From NCBI RefSeq assembly GCF_039539605.1, contig NZ_BAABDL010000085.1, positions 62,001-126,000 of the forward strand: a stretch of 64,000 nt of DNA, read 5' to 3'. This document shows positions 34,024-43,330 of this stretch, in pieces. Positions within the stretch are counted from its first letter, which is position 1; each line of letters begins with the position of its first letter. The position numbers and the translations under genes were made by a program. This DNA is from Amphibacillus indicireducens (lineage in GTDB: Bacteria > Bacillota > Bacilli > Bacillales > Amphibacillaceae). Under the pieces are notes generated by a model that saw nothing but the letters and a program-made list of their open reading frames with translations, ran no database searches and was not told where the DNA came from.

Positions 34024-35316
34024 TTAAGGGTAAAGACGATTCAATAAGCGCGGGAATGGAATTGTTTCACGAACGTGTTTCACGCCTGAAAGCCAAGCAA
34101 CTGTTCTTTCTAGCCCTACACCAAAACCAGAATGTGGTACACTACCATATTTTCTAAGTTCTAAATACCACTGGTATGAATCTCCTGTTAAGTTATGTGA
34201 CTGATAACGTTCTTCCATCAATTCAAAATCATCAATTCGCTGAGAACCACCAATAATTTCACCGTAACCCTCAGGTGCGATTAAATCGGCGCATAAAACA
34301 ACTTCAGGTCGCTCTGGATCTGGTTTCATGTAAAACGCCTTTAGCTCCGCTGGATAATGGGTAATGAATACAGGTTTATCAAAATCCTCAGCAATTGCTG
34401 TTTCATGAGGTGCACCAAAGTCATCACCCCACTCAATATCATCAAAACCTTTTTCTTTCAAAATTTCAATTGCTTGATCATACGTAATTCGTGGGAATGG
34501 TGCCTTAATATTTTTTAGCTTATCAAGATCACGTTCTAACGTATTTAATTCTAGAGCACAATTTTTCAAGACCGATTCTGCTAAATAGCTCATATAATTT
34601 TCTTGCACTTCTAAACTTTCATCATGATCAACAAAAGCCATCTCTGGTTCCATCATCCAAAACTCAATTAAATGACGACGTGTTTTTGATTTCTCAGCTC
34701 GGAATGTTGGACCAAATGAAAATACCTTTCCAAAAGCCATTGCAGCTGCTTCCAAATACAGCTGACCACTTTGAGATAAATACGCTTCTTGGTCAAAATA
34801 TTCGGTATGGAATAAATCAGTTGTTCCTTCAGCTGACGTAGCTGTTAAAATTGGTGGATCAATTTTGATAAAACCATTATCGTTAAAAAATTGATAGGTT
34901 GCTCGAATAATTTCGTTTCTAATTTTCATCACAGCATGTTGTTTCTTTGATCTTAACCATAAATGACGGTGATCCATTAAAAACTCTGTTCCGTGCTCTT
35001 TAGGCGTAATTGGATAATCAATTGCTTCATGAATCAGCTCTATGTTCTTAACTTGCATTTCAAAGCCAAATGGTGAACGGGTATCTTCAACGATCGTACC
35101 TGTGACATAAACAGATGATTCTTGAGTTAAACCTTTAGCTGTTTCAAAAACTTCCTCGTCAACCTCTGCTTTTACAACGACACCTTGGATAAAGCCCGTT
35201 CCATCACGGAGCTGTAAAAAAGCAATCTTACCACTTGATCTTTTATTAGCAAGCCAACCGCCAATCGTTACTTCTTGATTTAAATAGTCTTTTACTTGAT
35301 TAATTGTTGTTTTCAC
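34024..35316 (-). CDS. asnS: Asparaginyl-tRNA synthetase
   Basis: The 430-residue class IIb enzyme has an OB-fold anticodon-binding domain (1-110; VTIGGWLANKRSSGKIAFLQLRDG). The catalytic core has motif 2 (FRAEKSKTRRHLIEFWMMEPE) and motif 3 (GFGVGLERTVAWL). It charges tRNA-Asn. The frame begins earlier, but GGAGG 8 nt before GTG 35316 (MKTTINQVKDY) and the family length fix the start. It follows aspB by 42 bp. No T-box leader is present. Confidence 0.95.
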   Translation of the reverse strand: MKTTINQVKDYLNQEVTIGGWLANKRSSGKIAFLQLRDGTGFIQGVVVKAEVDEEVFETAKGLTQESSVYVTGTIVEDTRSPFGFEMQVKNIELIHEAIDYPITPKEHGTEFLMDHRHLWLRSKKQHAVMKIRNEIIRATYQFFNDNGFIKIDPPILTATSAEGTTDLFHTEYFDQEAYLSQSGQLYLEAAAMAFGKVFSFGPTFRAEKSKTRRHLIEFWMMEPEMAFVDHDESLEVQENYMSYLAESVLKNCALELNTLERDLDKLKNIKAPFPRITYDQAIEILKEKGFDDIEWGDDFGAPHETAIAEDFDKPVFITHYPAELKAFYMKPDPERPEVVLCADLIAPEGYGEIIGGSQRIDDFELMEERYQSHNLTGDSYQWYLELRKYGSVPHSGFGVGLERTVAWLSGVKHVRETIPFPRLLNRLYP

Positions 35317-35358
35317 AAATTCGTCCTCCAAAACATTATTCAAAAATTTAAATTGACA

Positions 35359-36543
35359 TTATTTTTGATTATTAATTAAAAAGCGTTCAATACGCTTAAT
35401 TGCTTCTGTTAATTGGTCTAGATCAGTTGCATACGACAAGCGGACATTATTTGGAGCACCAAACCCTGTTCCTGGTATGATCGCTACTTTTTCTTGGTCA
35501 AGAATAGCTGCCGAGAATTCATCAACATTGTCATAGCCAGTTTGTCTTAATGCTTCTGTTACATTCGGAAATAAATAAAATGCACCTTGTGGTTTAATAC
35601 AGTTAAAACCAGGCAATTGATTTAATAATTGATGCGCAACCTCCAGTCTTTCTTTAAAAGATTTCTTCATCAACTCAATTTCATCATCATTTGCTTGGTA
35701 TGCAGCCAAGGCAGCATATTGTGAGATCGTTGTTGGATTTGAGGTTGCATGCGAAGCAAAGTTTGTCATCGCCTTAATCAAGTTCGGATCACCACAAGCA
35801 TAACCAATTCGCCAACCAGTCATCGCATGAGATTTTGAAACACCATTAATGACGACTGTTTGTTTCTTTAACTGATCAGATAACTGTGCGATCGAGACAT
35901 GCTCTTGGTCAGAGTACGTTAGTTTTTCATAAATTTCATCTGAGACAATGATTAGATCGTGTTTTAAACAAACGTCGCCAATTGCTTTTAATTCAGCTTC
36001 TGTGTACATCATTCCAGTTGGGTTGTTTGGTGAATTAATAATAACTGCTTTTGTTTTGTTTGTAATTGCTGATTCTAATTGTTCAGGAGTTATTTTGTAA
36101 TTATTTGTTTCGTCACCATCAACAATAACTGGCTCTCCATCTGCCAATTTAATTTGTTCAGTGTAACTAACCCAGTATGGACCGGGAACGATGACTTGAT
36201 CGCCTTCATTTAATAAGACTTGAAACAATGTGTAGAGAGCATGTTTCGCACCAGTTGTCACGATAATTTGTTCAGGTTGATACGTTAACTGATGGTCACG
36301 TTCCATTTTATGAGTGATCGCTGTTCGTAGCTCAAGGATACCTCCAGACGGAGTGTATCTTGTTAGACCGGTTTTCATCGCCTTTTCAGCTGCGTCAATA
36401 ATAAAATCTGGAGTGTTGAAATCAGGTTCACCTGCTCCTAATCCGATGACGTCATGGCCAGCATCTTTTAATGCTTTTGCTTTACCGGTGATAGCCAATG
36501 TTGAAGATGGTGTTAAAGTTTGTACTCGTTTTGATAATTTCAT
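35359..36543 (-). CDS. aspB: Aspartate aminotransferase AspB
   Basis: This 394-residue class I PLP aminotransferase has YTPSGGILELR, NSPNNPTG, the PLP Asp in IIVSDEIYEKL, the Schiff-base Lys in GVSKSHAMTGWRIGY and a C-terminal Arg motif VRLSYA. It makes aspartate from oxaloacetate, feeding AsnS/Asp pathways and DapB-dependent lysine synthesis. It is co-transcribed with ypmB and asnS in the conserved order. Confidence 0.95.
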   Translation of the reverse strand: MKLSKRVQTLTPSSTLAITGKAKALKDAGHDVIGLGAGEPDFNTPDFIIDAAEKAMKTGLTRYTPSGGILELRTAITHKMERDHQLTYQPEQIIVTTGAKHALYTLFQVLLNEGDQVIVPGPYWVSYTEQIKLADGEPVIVDGDETNNYKITPEQLESAITNKTKAVIINSPNNPTGMMYTEAELKAIGDVCLKHDLIIVSDEIYEKLTYSDQEHVSIAQLSDQLKKQTVVINGVSKSHAMTGWRIGYACGDPNLIKAMTNFASHATSNPTTISQYAALAAYQANDDEIELMKKSFKERLEVAHQLLNQLPGFNCIKPQGAFYLFPNVTEALRQTGYDNVDEFSAAILDQEKVAIIPGTGFGAPNNVRLSYATDLDQLTEAIKRIERFLINNQK

Positions 36544-36558
36544 GTCATCACCTACTTT

Positions 36559-37089
36559 TTATTTAGATTTATTTGCAAATGAAATGCCACTATCATAGGC
36601 GCCTGTGTCTAAACGATAATAATCATAACTAAGACGATCACTATGATCAAGATAAACAATTTCTAATAAGGGGATTTCATTTCTAATACCATACTGAATT
36701 TGATAAATATCTTGATAACTTGTCTTTGACTCCCAATCAGCTAAAATCACATCATCGGAAATCAATTCTGCTTGAGAATAAACAATTAAATCCGCTGTTT
36801 CATCTGCTTGATCAACAAATATAAGTAATGCTTCTTGATTATTTGTTTCTCCTTCTACAACATGGTAATGTACGTTTCCATGGTAGCTAGATATATTGTG
36901 AATTGAATTTAATGTTAACTCCTCATTGACCCGTGCTTCTGTTACTTGAAAATTTTCTGTTTTTGTCTCACTAATATGTTGATAAAGGTAAATTGAATAG
37001 CCAATTAATCCGATAACTATAACTGTCAGAAGCCCAAGAAAAAGTTTTAGTCGACTAATTTTGATCGATTGAACCAAATTTGTTTTCAT
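36559..37089 (-). CDS. ypmB: YpmB-like membrane-anchored protein
   Basis: The 176-residue protein has one N-terminal TM helix (about 13-34) and an extracytoplasmic domain of PepSY-like type as in B. subtilis YpmB (DUF5590). Its place between dinG and aspB matches. In B. subtilis ypmA also lies here, and it is absent in this window. Function unknown, probably at the cell surface. Confidence 0.8.
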   Translation of the reverse strand: MKTNLVQSIKISRLKLFLGLLTVIVIGLIGYSIYLYQHISETKTENFQVTEARVNEELTLNSIHNISSYHGNVHYHVVEGETNNQEALLIFVDQADETADLIVYSQAELISDDVILADWESKTSYQDIYQIQYGIRNEIPLLEIVYLDHSDRLSYDYYRLDTGAYDSGISFANKSK

Positions 37090-37157
37090 TTGCTGTCAAA
37101 CTCTTTTCTTTTGAAAAATAATGGATCTTTTCAGTACATCATAATAATTCACATTTC

Positions 37158-37166
37158 ATTATACCA
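37158..37166 (-). promoter_or_regulatory. Extended -10 promoter for ypmB-aspB-asnS
   Basis: The minus strand reads TGGTATAAT, an extended -10, about 70 nt before ypmB. No good -35 is seen, as is common with TGn promoters. Confidence 0.5.
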
Positions 37167-37221
37167 GTTTTTTTGTTGATCGCCGAAAATTTCTCTCTTA
37201 ATCAACAAAAAAATCGGATCT

Positions 37222-39957
37222 TTAAAGAAAGTGATTGATTGAGTCTAGTAATTCATTTGTCCGTCGATGGAAAATTGGAACGCTAGGAATGGAGTCAATA
37301 AATGCTTTTCCATATGTCTTTGTCATGATCCGCTCATCACAAACAACGATAATCCCACGATCAGATTTAGAGCGAATTAAACGCCCGAAGCCTTGTTTAA
37401 ATCGGATAACAGCACTAGGTAGTGAATGTGTTGAAAATGGATTATTCCCAGCTTCGGTAATTCGATCATGTTTTTGTTTAACAACTGGATGGTTTGGTGA
37501 ATCAAATGGTAAACGAACAATCACTACCGCTGATATGTCATCGCCTGGAATATCTAAACCTTCCCAGAAAGCATTTGTGCCTAATAAGATCGAGCGTTCA
37601 AAGTTTTGAAAATTCTTCTTTAGACGCTCATGACTACCACTTGTAATCCCTTGAGCAATTAATAAATATTGATCATCAAATAGCTCTCGCAACAAATAAT
37701 AAGCCTTACTTAGCATATCATAAGAATTAAATAAAATAAGCATGCGCCCACTTGTTAAATCAGCCATCGTAAAGATCAGTTCACATGTTGCCTCAATGAA
37801 TGGATCAAGATCATCAAATTTTGCTATTGGAAAATCATTTGGTATTAATAACTGAACTTGATCTTTAAAGTCGTATGGTGAAGGAATTTTACGCTCAATT
37901 AGATTGAGTTTTGTTAATCCTAATTCATTCTTAATAAAATTGAAGTTGCCAGACACCGATAATGATGCACTTGTAAAAATAATACTATCCAATTTCTCAA
38001 CTAAATGATCATTAACGATTTGATCAATATATAGTGGCTGCTGATATAAATAAACCACTTTTTGGGTACCTAATCGATCTGTTTCAACCCATTTGACATT
38101 CGTTTGAAATGAGCTTGAGCTAAAGAAGTTGCTTATTCTCTGTTTTAGTTCAGCTAATTCCTCGCTAAAGATAACTTTTTTCATTTGATTAAAGTCTGTA
38201 AAATTGAGCTGATCAAGTTGACGGATTAGATCGTATAACGCAAATTCTAATCGCTCTGCCATTTCAGCTACTACAAGCCAATCTGAATGATCCTGCTCTT
38301 CAATTAAAATTTGTGCGCGTCCAAGATCATTTTTGCTCATATTTCTTCGACGGTTTTTATTGACAAAATGATATAGATAATTAAATAACAAATCGTTTTC
38401 TTCGATTGCTACAGAAGTGAATTTTTGCAAATTGTTTCTTAGCATCCGATCAGAAATTGATGTTAATTCAATAAATTGATCAATCGCTTTAAGTTTTTTA
38501 TGAAGCATGACAGAGTTGAGTTGCAATCCAAACTGACTGGCTACAACATCTTCTAAATGATGGGCTTCATCGATAATTAATTTTTCATGCAAGTTCAACA
38601 AACCATGTTCTCGTTGCATTGAATCAGCCAATAATGAATGATTAACAATTAATAGATCAGCTGTTTCAGCCGCTTTTTGTGCTGTCTGATAATAAATATT
38701 TTCAACACTATGGTAAGTTTGTGCCGTAGACGAATCATGACTAGCAGAAACACGCTTAAATAATTGACTCCCGCTAGATGGAAGTTGGATTTCATCAATA
38801 TCACCAGAATTTGTTTCAGTTAACCAAACGAGAATAATTGCTTTTGTTAAAACTTGATCATAGTTATAGCTCTCTTCATGTAATGCTTGACTAAATTTAG
38901 CAAGATTTAAATAATGATTTTTCCCTTTTAATATGGCAACATGACAGTCAAAAGGTAGCGCTTTTTTCAACTGGCTCCACTCTTGGTTAAGTAACTGCTC
39001 CTGTAATTGAATTAAGTATGTACTGATCAAAACTTTTTCATTATGTTGGACAGCTTGAAAACAGGCAGCAATAAGATAGGCTAATGTTTTTCCTGTTCCA
39101 GTTCCTGCTTCAATTAAAGCATGTTGTTCACTTTGAAAAGCATGATAGATTGCTTCTGCCATTTCCCTTTGTCCAGGTCGTTCTTCATAATTAGGAATCA
39201 GATTTTGGAGCTTAGATTGATCATTAAATAGTTGATCTAAATAGTTACCAAATGAGATGCTTTGTTTCTTAATCGATGTCTCAATTTTATCAATTGGTTT
39301 ATATGCGAGATGATAAGCATAACTAAATTGGTCATTTAAATTTGTATTTTGCTTTGTTTCTTCTACTTGCTGTAGTAAAATCATTTTTAATTGACTTTTC
39401 AAGTCTGGCGCTAATCTTGATAATTGCTTAATTGTTGCTAACGGTAGCGTCTTTAACTTAGCTAATAAATAATCAAGTAATTTTGTAGTCACAAGAGCAT
39501 CTGATAAAGCGCGGTGCGGATCATCATGAGTAATATTCAACCAATCTGCTAAATGCCCCAATTTAAAGCTAGGTGCTTGAGGCAATAAAATTCGACTTAG
39601 CTCAACAGTATCAATAATTGGTTGTGTAATTGGCGAGAGGCCAGCTTGCTTCAGCTCATAATTTAAAAAACCTAGATCAAACGGTACATTATGTGCAACG
39701 AAATAGACATCCTCAAAATGCTGATGAATCTCATGTGCAAGCTCAGCAAAAACCGGTTGACCAGTAACCATATCGTTTGTTATACCGGTTAAATAGCTGA
39801 TGAATCTCGAAATGTGTTGATTTGGATTGACGAGTTGGCTATATTGTTTGATGACTTCTCCATCTCGATAGATTACTATCGCAATTTCAATAATTCGATC
39901 ACCTTTATTAGCCGAATTACCAGTGGTCTCTAAGTCTACAACAGCAAATGTATTCAT
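37222..39957 (-). CDS. dinG: DinG-family helicase fused to DEDDh exonuclease
   Basis: The 911-residue protein has an N-terminal DnaQ-like 3'-5' exonuclease (about 1-170; FAVVDLETTG, HNVPFDLGFL, HRALSDALVT). An XPD/DinG superfamily 2 ATPase follows, with Walker A EAGTGTGKTLAYL, DEAH box LIIDEAHHLEDV and motif VI AVIRFKQGFGRLIRSKSDRG. The four Fe-S cysteines of E. coli DinG are not obvious, as in B. subtilis. ATG 39957 with GGAG before it is the start. It lies downstream of panD. Confidence 0.93.
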   Translation of the reverse strand: MNTFAVVDLETTGNSANKGDRIIEIAIVIYRDGEVIKQYSQLVNPNQHISRFISYLTGITNDMVTGQPVFAELAHEIHQHFEDVYFVAHNVPFDLGFLNYELKQAGLSPITQPIIDTVELSRILLPQAPSFKLGHLADWLNITHDDPHRALSDALVTTKLLDYLLAKLKTLPLATIKQLSRLAPDLKSQLKMILLQQVEETKQNTNLNDQFSYAYHLAYKPIDKIETSIKKQSISFGNYLDQLFNDQSKLQNLIPNYEERPGQREMAEAIYHAFQSEQHALIEAGTGTGKTLAYLIAACFQAVQHNEKVLISTYLIQLQEQLLNQEWSQLKKALPFDCHVAILKGKNHYLNLAKFSQALHEESYNYDQVLTKAIILVWLTETNSGDIDEIQLPSSGSQLFKRVSASHDSSTAQTYHSVENIYYQTAQKAAETADLLIVNHSLLADSMQREHGLLNLHEKLIIDEAHHLEDVVASQFGLQLNSVMLHKKLKAIDQFIELTSISDRMLRNNLQKFTSVAIEENDLLFNYLYHFVNKNRRRNMSKNDLGRAQILIEEQDHSDWLVVAEMAERLEFALYDLIRQLDQLNFTDFNQMKKVIFSEELAELKQRISNFFSSSSFQTNVKWVETDRLGTQKVVYLYQQPLYIDQIVNDHLVEKLDSIIFTSASLSVSGNFNFIKNELGLTKLNLIERKIPSPYDFKDQVQLLIPNDFPIAKFDDLDPFIEATCELIFTMADLTSGRMLILFNSYDMLSKAYYLLRELFDDQYLLIAQGITSGSHERLKKNFQNFERSILLGTNAFWEGLDIPGDDISAVVIVRLPFDSPNHPVVKQKHDRITEAGNNPFSTHSLPSAVIRFKQGFGRLIRSKSDRGIIVVCDERIMTKTYGKAFIDSIPSVPIFHRRTNELLDSINHFL

Positions 39958-39998
39958 CAAATCAGCTCCATCTTAAAATCAAAAAATATAAAATATCA

Positions 39999-40385
39999 TT
40001 AACAATCTTTAGTCAATGGTGGTTCTTGTTCAAGCATTTTAGTGATTTCATTATTTTCATTGACTAACGCAACTTTTGGTTTAAATGTTGTTAATTCTGA
40101 ATTTGAGATTAGTCCATAAGAAATAATAATAACGATGTCATCAACTTGAACGAGTCTGGCTGCAGCACCGTTTAAGCAGATCACTCCACTTCCTCTTTCA
40201 CCTGGAATAACATATGTTTCAAATCTGGCGCCATTATTATTGTTAACGATTTGGACTTTTTCGTGTGGTAAAATGTCCGTTGCATCTAGTAGATCTTGGT
40301 CAATCGTTATGCTTCCGACATAATTTAAATTTGCTTCAGTTACACGTGCTTTATGGATTTTAGACTTCATCATCGTCCGAAACAT
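39999..40385 (-). CDS. panD: Aspartate 1-decarboxylase proenzyme PanD
   Basis: The 128-residue pyruvoyl enzyme makes beta-alanine for pantothenate. The self-cleavage site NYVGSITI gives Gly24/Ser25. NNNGARFETY, GSGVICLNGAAARLV and VIIISYG match the family. The start is ATG 40385 (MFRTMMKSKIHKARV). In B. subtilis panB-panC-panD is one operon; here a large palindrome and 282 bp separate panD from panC. Confidence 0.96.
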   Translation of the reverse strand: MFRTMMKSKIHKARVTEANLNYVGSITIDQDLLDATDILPHEKVQIVNNNNGARFETYVIPGERGSGVICLNGAAARLVQVDDIVIIISYGLISNSELTTFKPKVALVNENNEITKMLEQEPPLTKDC

Positions 40386-40424
40386 AAACATAACCCCTTT
40401 TCCTAATTATTCATACGAGAGGTC

Positions 40425-40548
40425 GTCATCTGAAGACACTTCGCGTTCCGCGGGGATGGCCTCAGCTAACTTTTGTAGCAAAAATCGCTACAAAAGTGGA
40501 TCTTCGGCTCATCCGATTCCCGCTGGAGTCTTCGTGTCTTCAGATGAC
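40425..40548. repeat. Large imperfect palindrome between panC and panD
   Basis: Outer arms GTCATCTGAAGACAC (40425-40439) and GTGTCTTCAGATGAC (40534-40548) are perfect. An inner stem TTTTGTAGC/GCTACAAAA (40471-40479, 40487-40495) is also perfect, and the sequences between are partly complementary, so most of the 124 bp folds as one long hairpin. It contains CGCGGGGATGGC (40449-40460), shared with the element at 33597. It is a non-coding dispersed repeat or MITE-like unit, inserted 40 bp before panD. Confidence 0.65.
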
Positions 40549-40666
40549 TATGCATTATTTTGTTCACTTTTTAAGTGAGTGCGTACATATAAACGAAAAG
40601 CATTTAGTTAGGCATTACCACTTACTTTGTGATAAACCATGGATAATTCAGGTTTAAATCAGTTTA

Positions 40667-41512
40667 TCAAATATTAAAGATAATGTTGTCGATGAGTCGG
40701 GCTTTTTTAAATTGAACGGCAAGAGCGATAATGACTTGATGATCTGTTGCACGAATCGGCTCTAAGTTCGGAAAACTTAACAGCTCAACATAGTCCACTT
40801 TACCAGAAGTACGCTCGTTTAAAAAGCGACTAATCTCTTCTTCTATCTTATCAGCTGAGCGCTCACCGTCAATCATTACTTGTTTACCATGAACGAGGGC
40901 TTGGTATAAAGCTGGAGCCTCTTTTCGTTCTGAGTCTGATAAATTAACATTCCGACTACTTTTAGCTAAGCCATCATCTTCTCTCACTGTCGGAATCATT
41001 CGAAGTTTAATTGGGAAATTTAGATCAGTAATTAATAAGTCAACTATCGCAATTTGTTGGGCATCCTTGTTCCCAAAATAAGCGAAATCCGACTGCACAA
41101 GATGAAATAATTTTGTTAAAACTGTTAGCACACCAGAAAAGTGACCTGGACGGCTTCTGTCACACAAAACACCAATTCGTTGAGTCACTGTCATCGAGAC
41201 CCCAATTGACTCTGGATACATTTCATTAACTTCAGGAATAAAAACATAGTCAACACCATGTTTGCGTGCCAGTTGTAGATCATTTGCTTCATTACGTGGA
41301 TATTGATCAAAATCCTCATTTTCTCCAAATTGAAGCGGATTAACAAAAATACTTAAGATAACTTGATCTGTTTCTGCTCTAGCAGCTTCAACTAACGCCA
41401 AATGGCCTTCGTGTAAAAAACCCATCGTTGGCACAAAACCAATTGTTTGCTGATCATTTTTAATCGTTGATATAACTTGTTTAAGTTCTGTAATTGAACG
41501 AATAATTTCCAT
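40667..41512 (-). CDS. panC: Pantothenate synthetase PanC
   Basis: The 281-residue ligase joins pantoate and beta-alanine with ATP. PTMGFLHEGHLALV is the HIGH-like motif, SIFVNPLQFGENED and YFGNKDAQQ line the active site, and AKSSRNV is the KMSKS-like motif. ATG 41512 lies 1 nt past the panB stop, with AGGTG inside panB as ribosome site; a GTG nine bases earlier is the alternative. Confidence 0.95.
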   Translation of the reverse strand: MEIIRSITELKQVISTIKNDQQTIGFVPTMGFLHEGHLALVEAARAETDQVILSIFVNPLQFGENEDFDQYPRNEANDLQLARKHGVDYVFIPEVNEMYPESIGVSMTVTQRIGVLCDRSRPGHFSGVLTVLTKLFHLVQSDFAYFGNKDAQQIAIVDLLITDLNFPIKLRMIPTVREDDGLAKSSRNVNLSDSERKEAPALYQALVHGKQVMIDGERSADKIEEEISRFLNERTSGKVDYVELLSFPNLEPIRATDHQVIIALAVQFKKARLIDNIIFNI

Positions 41513-41513
41513 T

Positions 41514-42338
41514 TTATTCACCTAGCTTTGTTTCAGGATTAAGTGCATAAGTATGTTCATCTGCCGGGAATATCTCTTGCTTAACTTCGTCAATATAGCT
41601 TTTCACTGCACCAACTGTAGTTTGATTCAAATTGGCATATGTTTTAACAAACCTTGGTAATCGGTCAACCCCGTATAACAATAAATCATGATAGACTAAC
41701 ACTTGTCCATCACAGTCAACACCAGCGCCAATTCCTATCGTTGGAATCGTTAGTTGTTTAGTGATAACTGAGGCTAGTTCGCTCGGGATTCCTTCTAAAA
41801 CACAGCTAATTGCTCCTGCCTGCTCGACTGCACGTGCCTCTTTGATCAAGCGTTCTGCATTTGCTTGATCTTTGCCTTGAACTTTAAAACCACCAAGCAC
41901 ATTTACCGACTGTGGTGTTAAGCCGATATGAGCAACAACTGGTATGCCAGCTTCTGTTAATTTCTCAATCACAGTGATGATTGTTTTTGATCCACCCTCG
42001 ACTTTCAAAGCTTGTGCACCAGTTTCTTGAAACACACGCTTCGCATTTGTTAACGTCTCTTCTAGAGAAATGTGATAAGACATAAATGGTAGATCAACAA
42101 CAATAAAAGTATCTTTAGCGCCCCTGCGAACTGCTTTACCATGATGAATCATGTCATCAAGCGTTACATTTACAGTGGAATCATAACCTAAGACTACCAT
42201 TCCCAATGAATCACCAACTAAAATCATATCAATATTAGCAGCTTGACTTAATTTTGCGGAAGGATAATCATAGGCGGTCACCATCGTTATCTTATCGTTA
42301 CTTTCCTTCATTTTTATAAAATCAAACTTTGTTTTCAT
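41514..42338 (-). CDS. panB: Ketopantoate hydroxymethyltransferase PanB
   Basis: The 274-residue TIM-barrel enzyme is the first step of pantothenate synthesis: KITMVTAYDYPSA, the Mg-binding GDSLGMVVLGYDST, EGGSK and the catalytic Glu in CVLEGIPSELA. GGAGG before ATG 42338 sets the start; the frame upstream overlaps birA. It is co-transcribed with birA and panC. Confidence 0.95.
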   Translation of the reverse strand: MKTKFDFIKMKESNDKITMVTAYDYPSAKLSQAANIDMILVGDSLGMVVLGYDSTVNVTLDDMIHHGKAVRRGAKDTFIVVDLPFMSYHISLEETLTNAKRVFQETGAQALKVEGGSKTIITVIEKLTEAGIPVVAHIGLTPQSVNVLGGFKVQGKDQANAERLIKEARAVEQAGAISCVLEGIPSELASVITKQLTIPTIGIGAGVDCDGQVLVYHDLLLYGVDRLPRFVKTYANLNQTTVGAVKSYIDEVKQEIFPADEHTYALNPETKLGE

Positions 42339-42352
42339 GATTAAAACCTCCA

Positions 42353-43330
42353 TTAGAACCAGTTAATATCAGCTGAATAAAGTTTTTCTCTTTTTTGTTG
42401 ATCATCCTCAACTATTAAACAGCCATCGTCACTCAAGTCAACAAATATTCCTGTTTTTTCAACACCATTAACTTTAAAGCACAATTGTTCACCTAGTCGG
42501 TATGCTGATTCAAGCCATTTTTGTTTAATTGGAGCAAATCCTTCTGTTAAATAAATCTGATACAATGATTCGAAATGACTTAAGAACAATTGAATCAATT
42601 CAGTTTTTGAAAAGGTTTGATTTGTTTCAATTTTCAGAGATGTTGCTTGATAGGTTTGCATTTCAGTCAACTGAAAATTAATTTGGTTAACATTTAATCC
42701 AATCCCTATGACGGCATAGTGAATATGATCATGTTCTCCTTGTGCTTGTGTTAAAATGCCGGCAACTTTTTTCTGATCAATTAATAGATCATTTGGCCAC
42801 TTTATCTTTGGCTTTAATTCCGTGATAGCTTCAATCACTTTTACTAGAACAGTTGCCGTTAATAGCGTAAGTTGAGGCGCTTGAGCAGGAATTAAATTCG
42901 GTCTTAATACAAAACTTAACCAAATCCCATCATCATTATTCGAATCCCACTCGCGCATCCGCCTTCCTTTTCCTGCAGTTTGTTTATCACTAATGATCAC
43001 TAATCCTTGTTCACAGCCCTCTTGAGCACGCTTTAAAGCAAGTGTCTGAGTCGAGTCAATCATCTGATAATGTTCAATTTGCTTACCAAGCCATTCTGTA
43101 GGCAACCCCCAATAAATCGTGTTTTCACTCACTTTATCTGGTTGATGAATTAAACGATAACCTTTGTTCGGTATTGATTCAAATCGATAACCATCTTCTT
43201 CAAGTTGCTTTATCTGTTTCCAAACTGCAGTTCGCGAAACGATTAGTTGTTCTGATAACCATTGACCAGAAACAAATGTATTTGAGTGCCTCGATAGTAA
43301 AGCAATTAATTTTTCTCGGGTGGATGACAC
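42353..43330 (-). CDS. birA: Biotin protein ligase/repressor BirA
   Basis: The protein has an N-terminal winged HTH (LIALLSRHSNTFVSGQWLSEQLIVSRTAVWKQI) and a biotin ligase core with GKGRRMREW, IKWPNDLLIDQKKVAGIL and a small SH3-like C-terminal domain. It biotinylates carboxylases and represses biotin genes. GTG 43330 is proposed as start (VSSTREKLIALL; family start) after AAAGGAG; the frame upstream is inside cca. Confidence 0.92.
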   Translation of the reverse strand: MSSTREKLIALLSRHSNTFVSGQWLSEQLIVSRTAVWKQIKQLEEDGYRFESIPNKGYRLIHQPDKVSENTIYWGLPTEWLGKQIEHYQMIDSTQTLALKRAQEGCEQGLVIISDKQTAGKGRRMREWDSNNDDGIWLSFVLRPNLIPAQAPQLTLLTATVLVKVIEAITELKPKIKWPNDLLIDQKKVAGILTQAQGEHDHIHYAVIGIGLNVNQINFQLTEMQTYQATSLKIETNQTFSKTELIQLFLSHFESLYQIYLTEGFAPIKQKWLESAYRLGEQLCFKVNGVEKTGIFVDLSDDGCLIVEDDQQKREKLYSADINWF

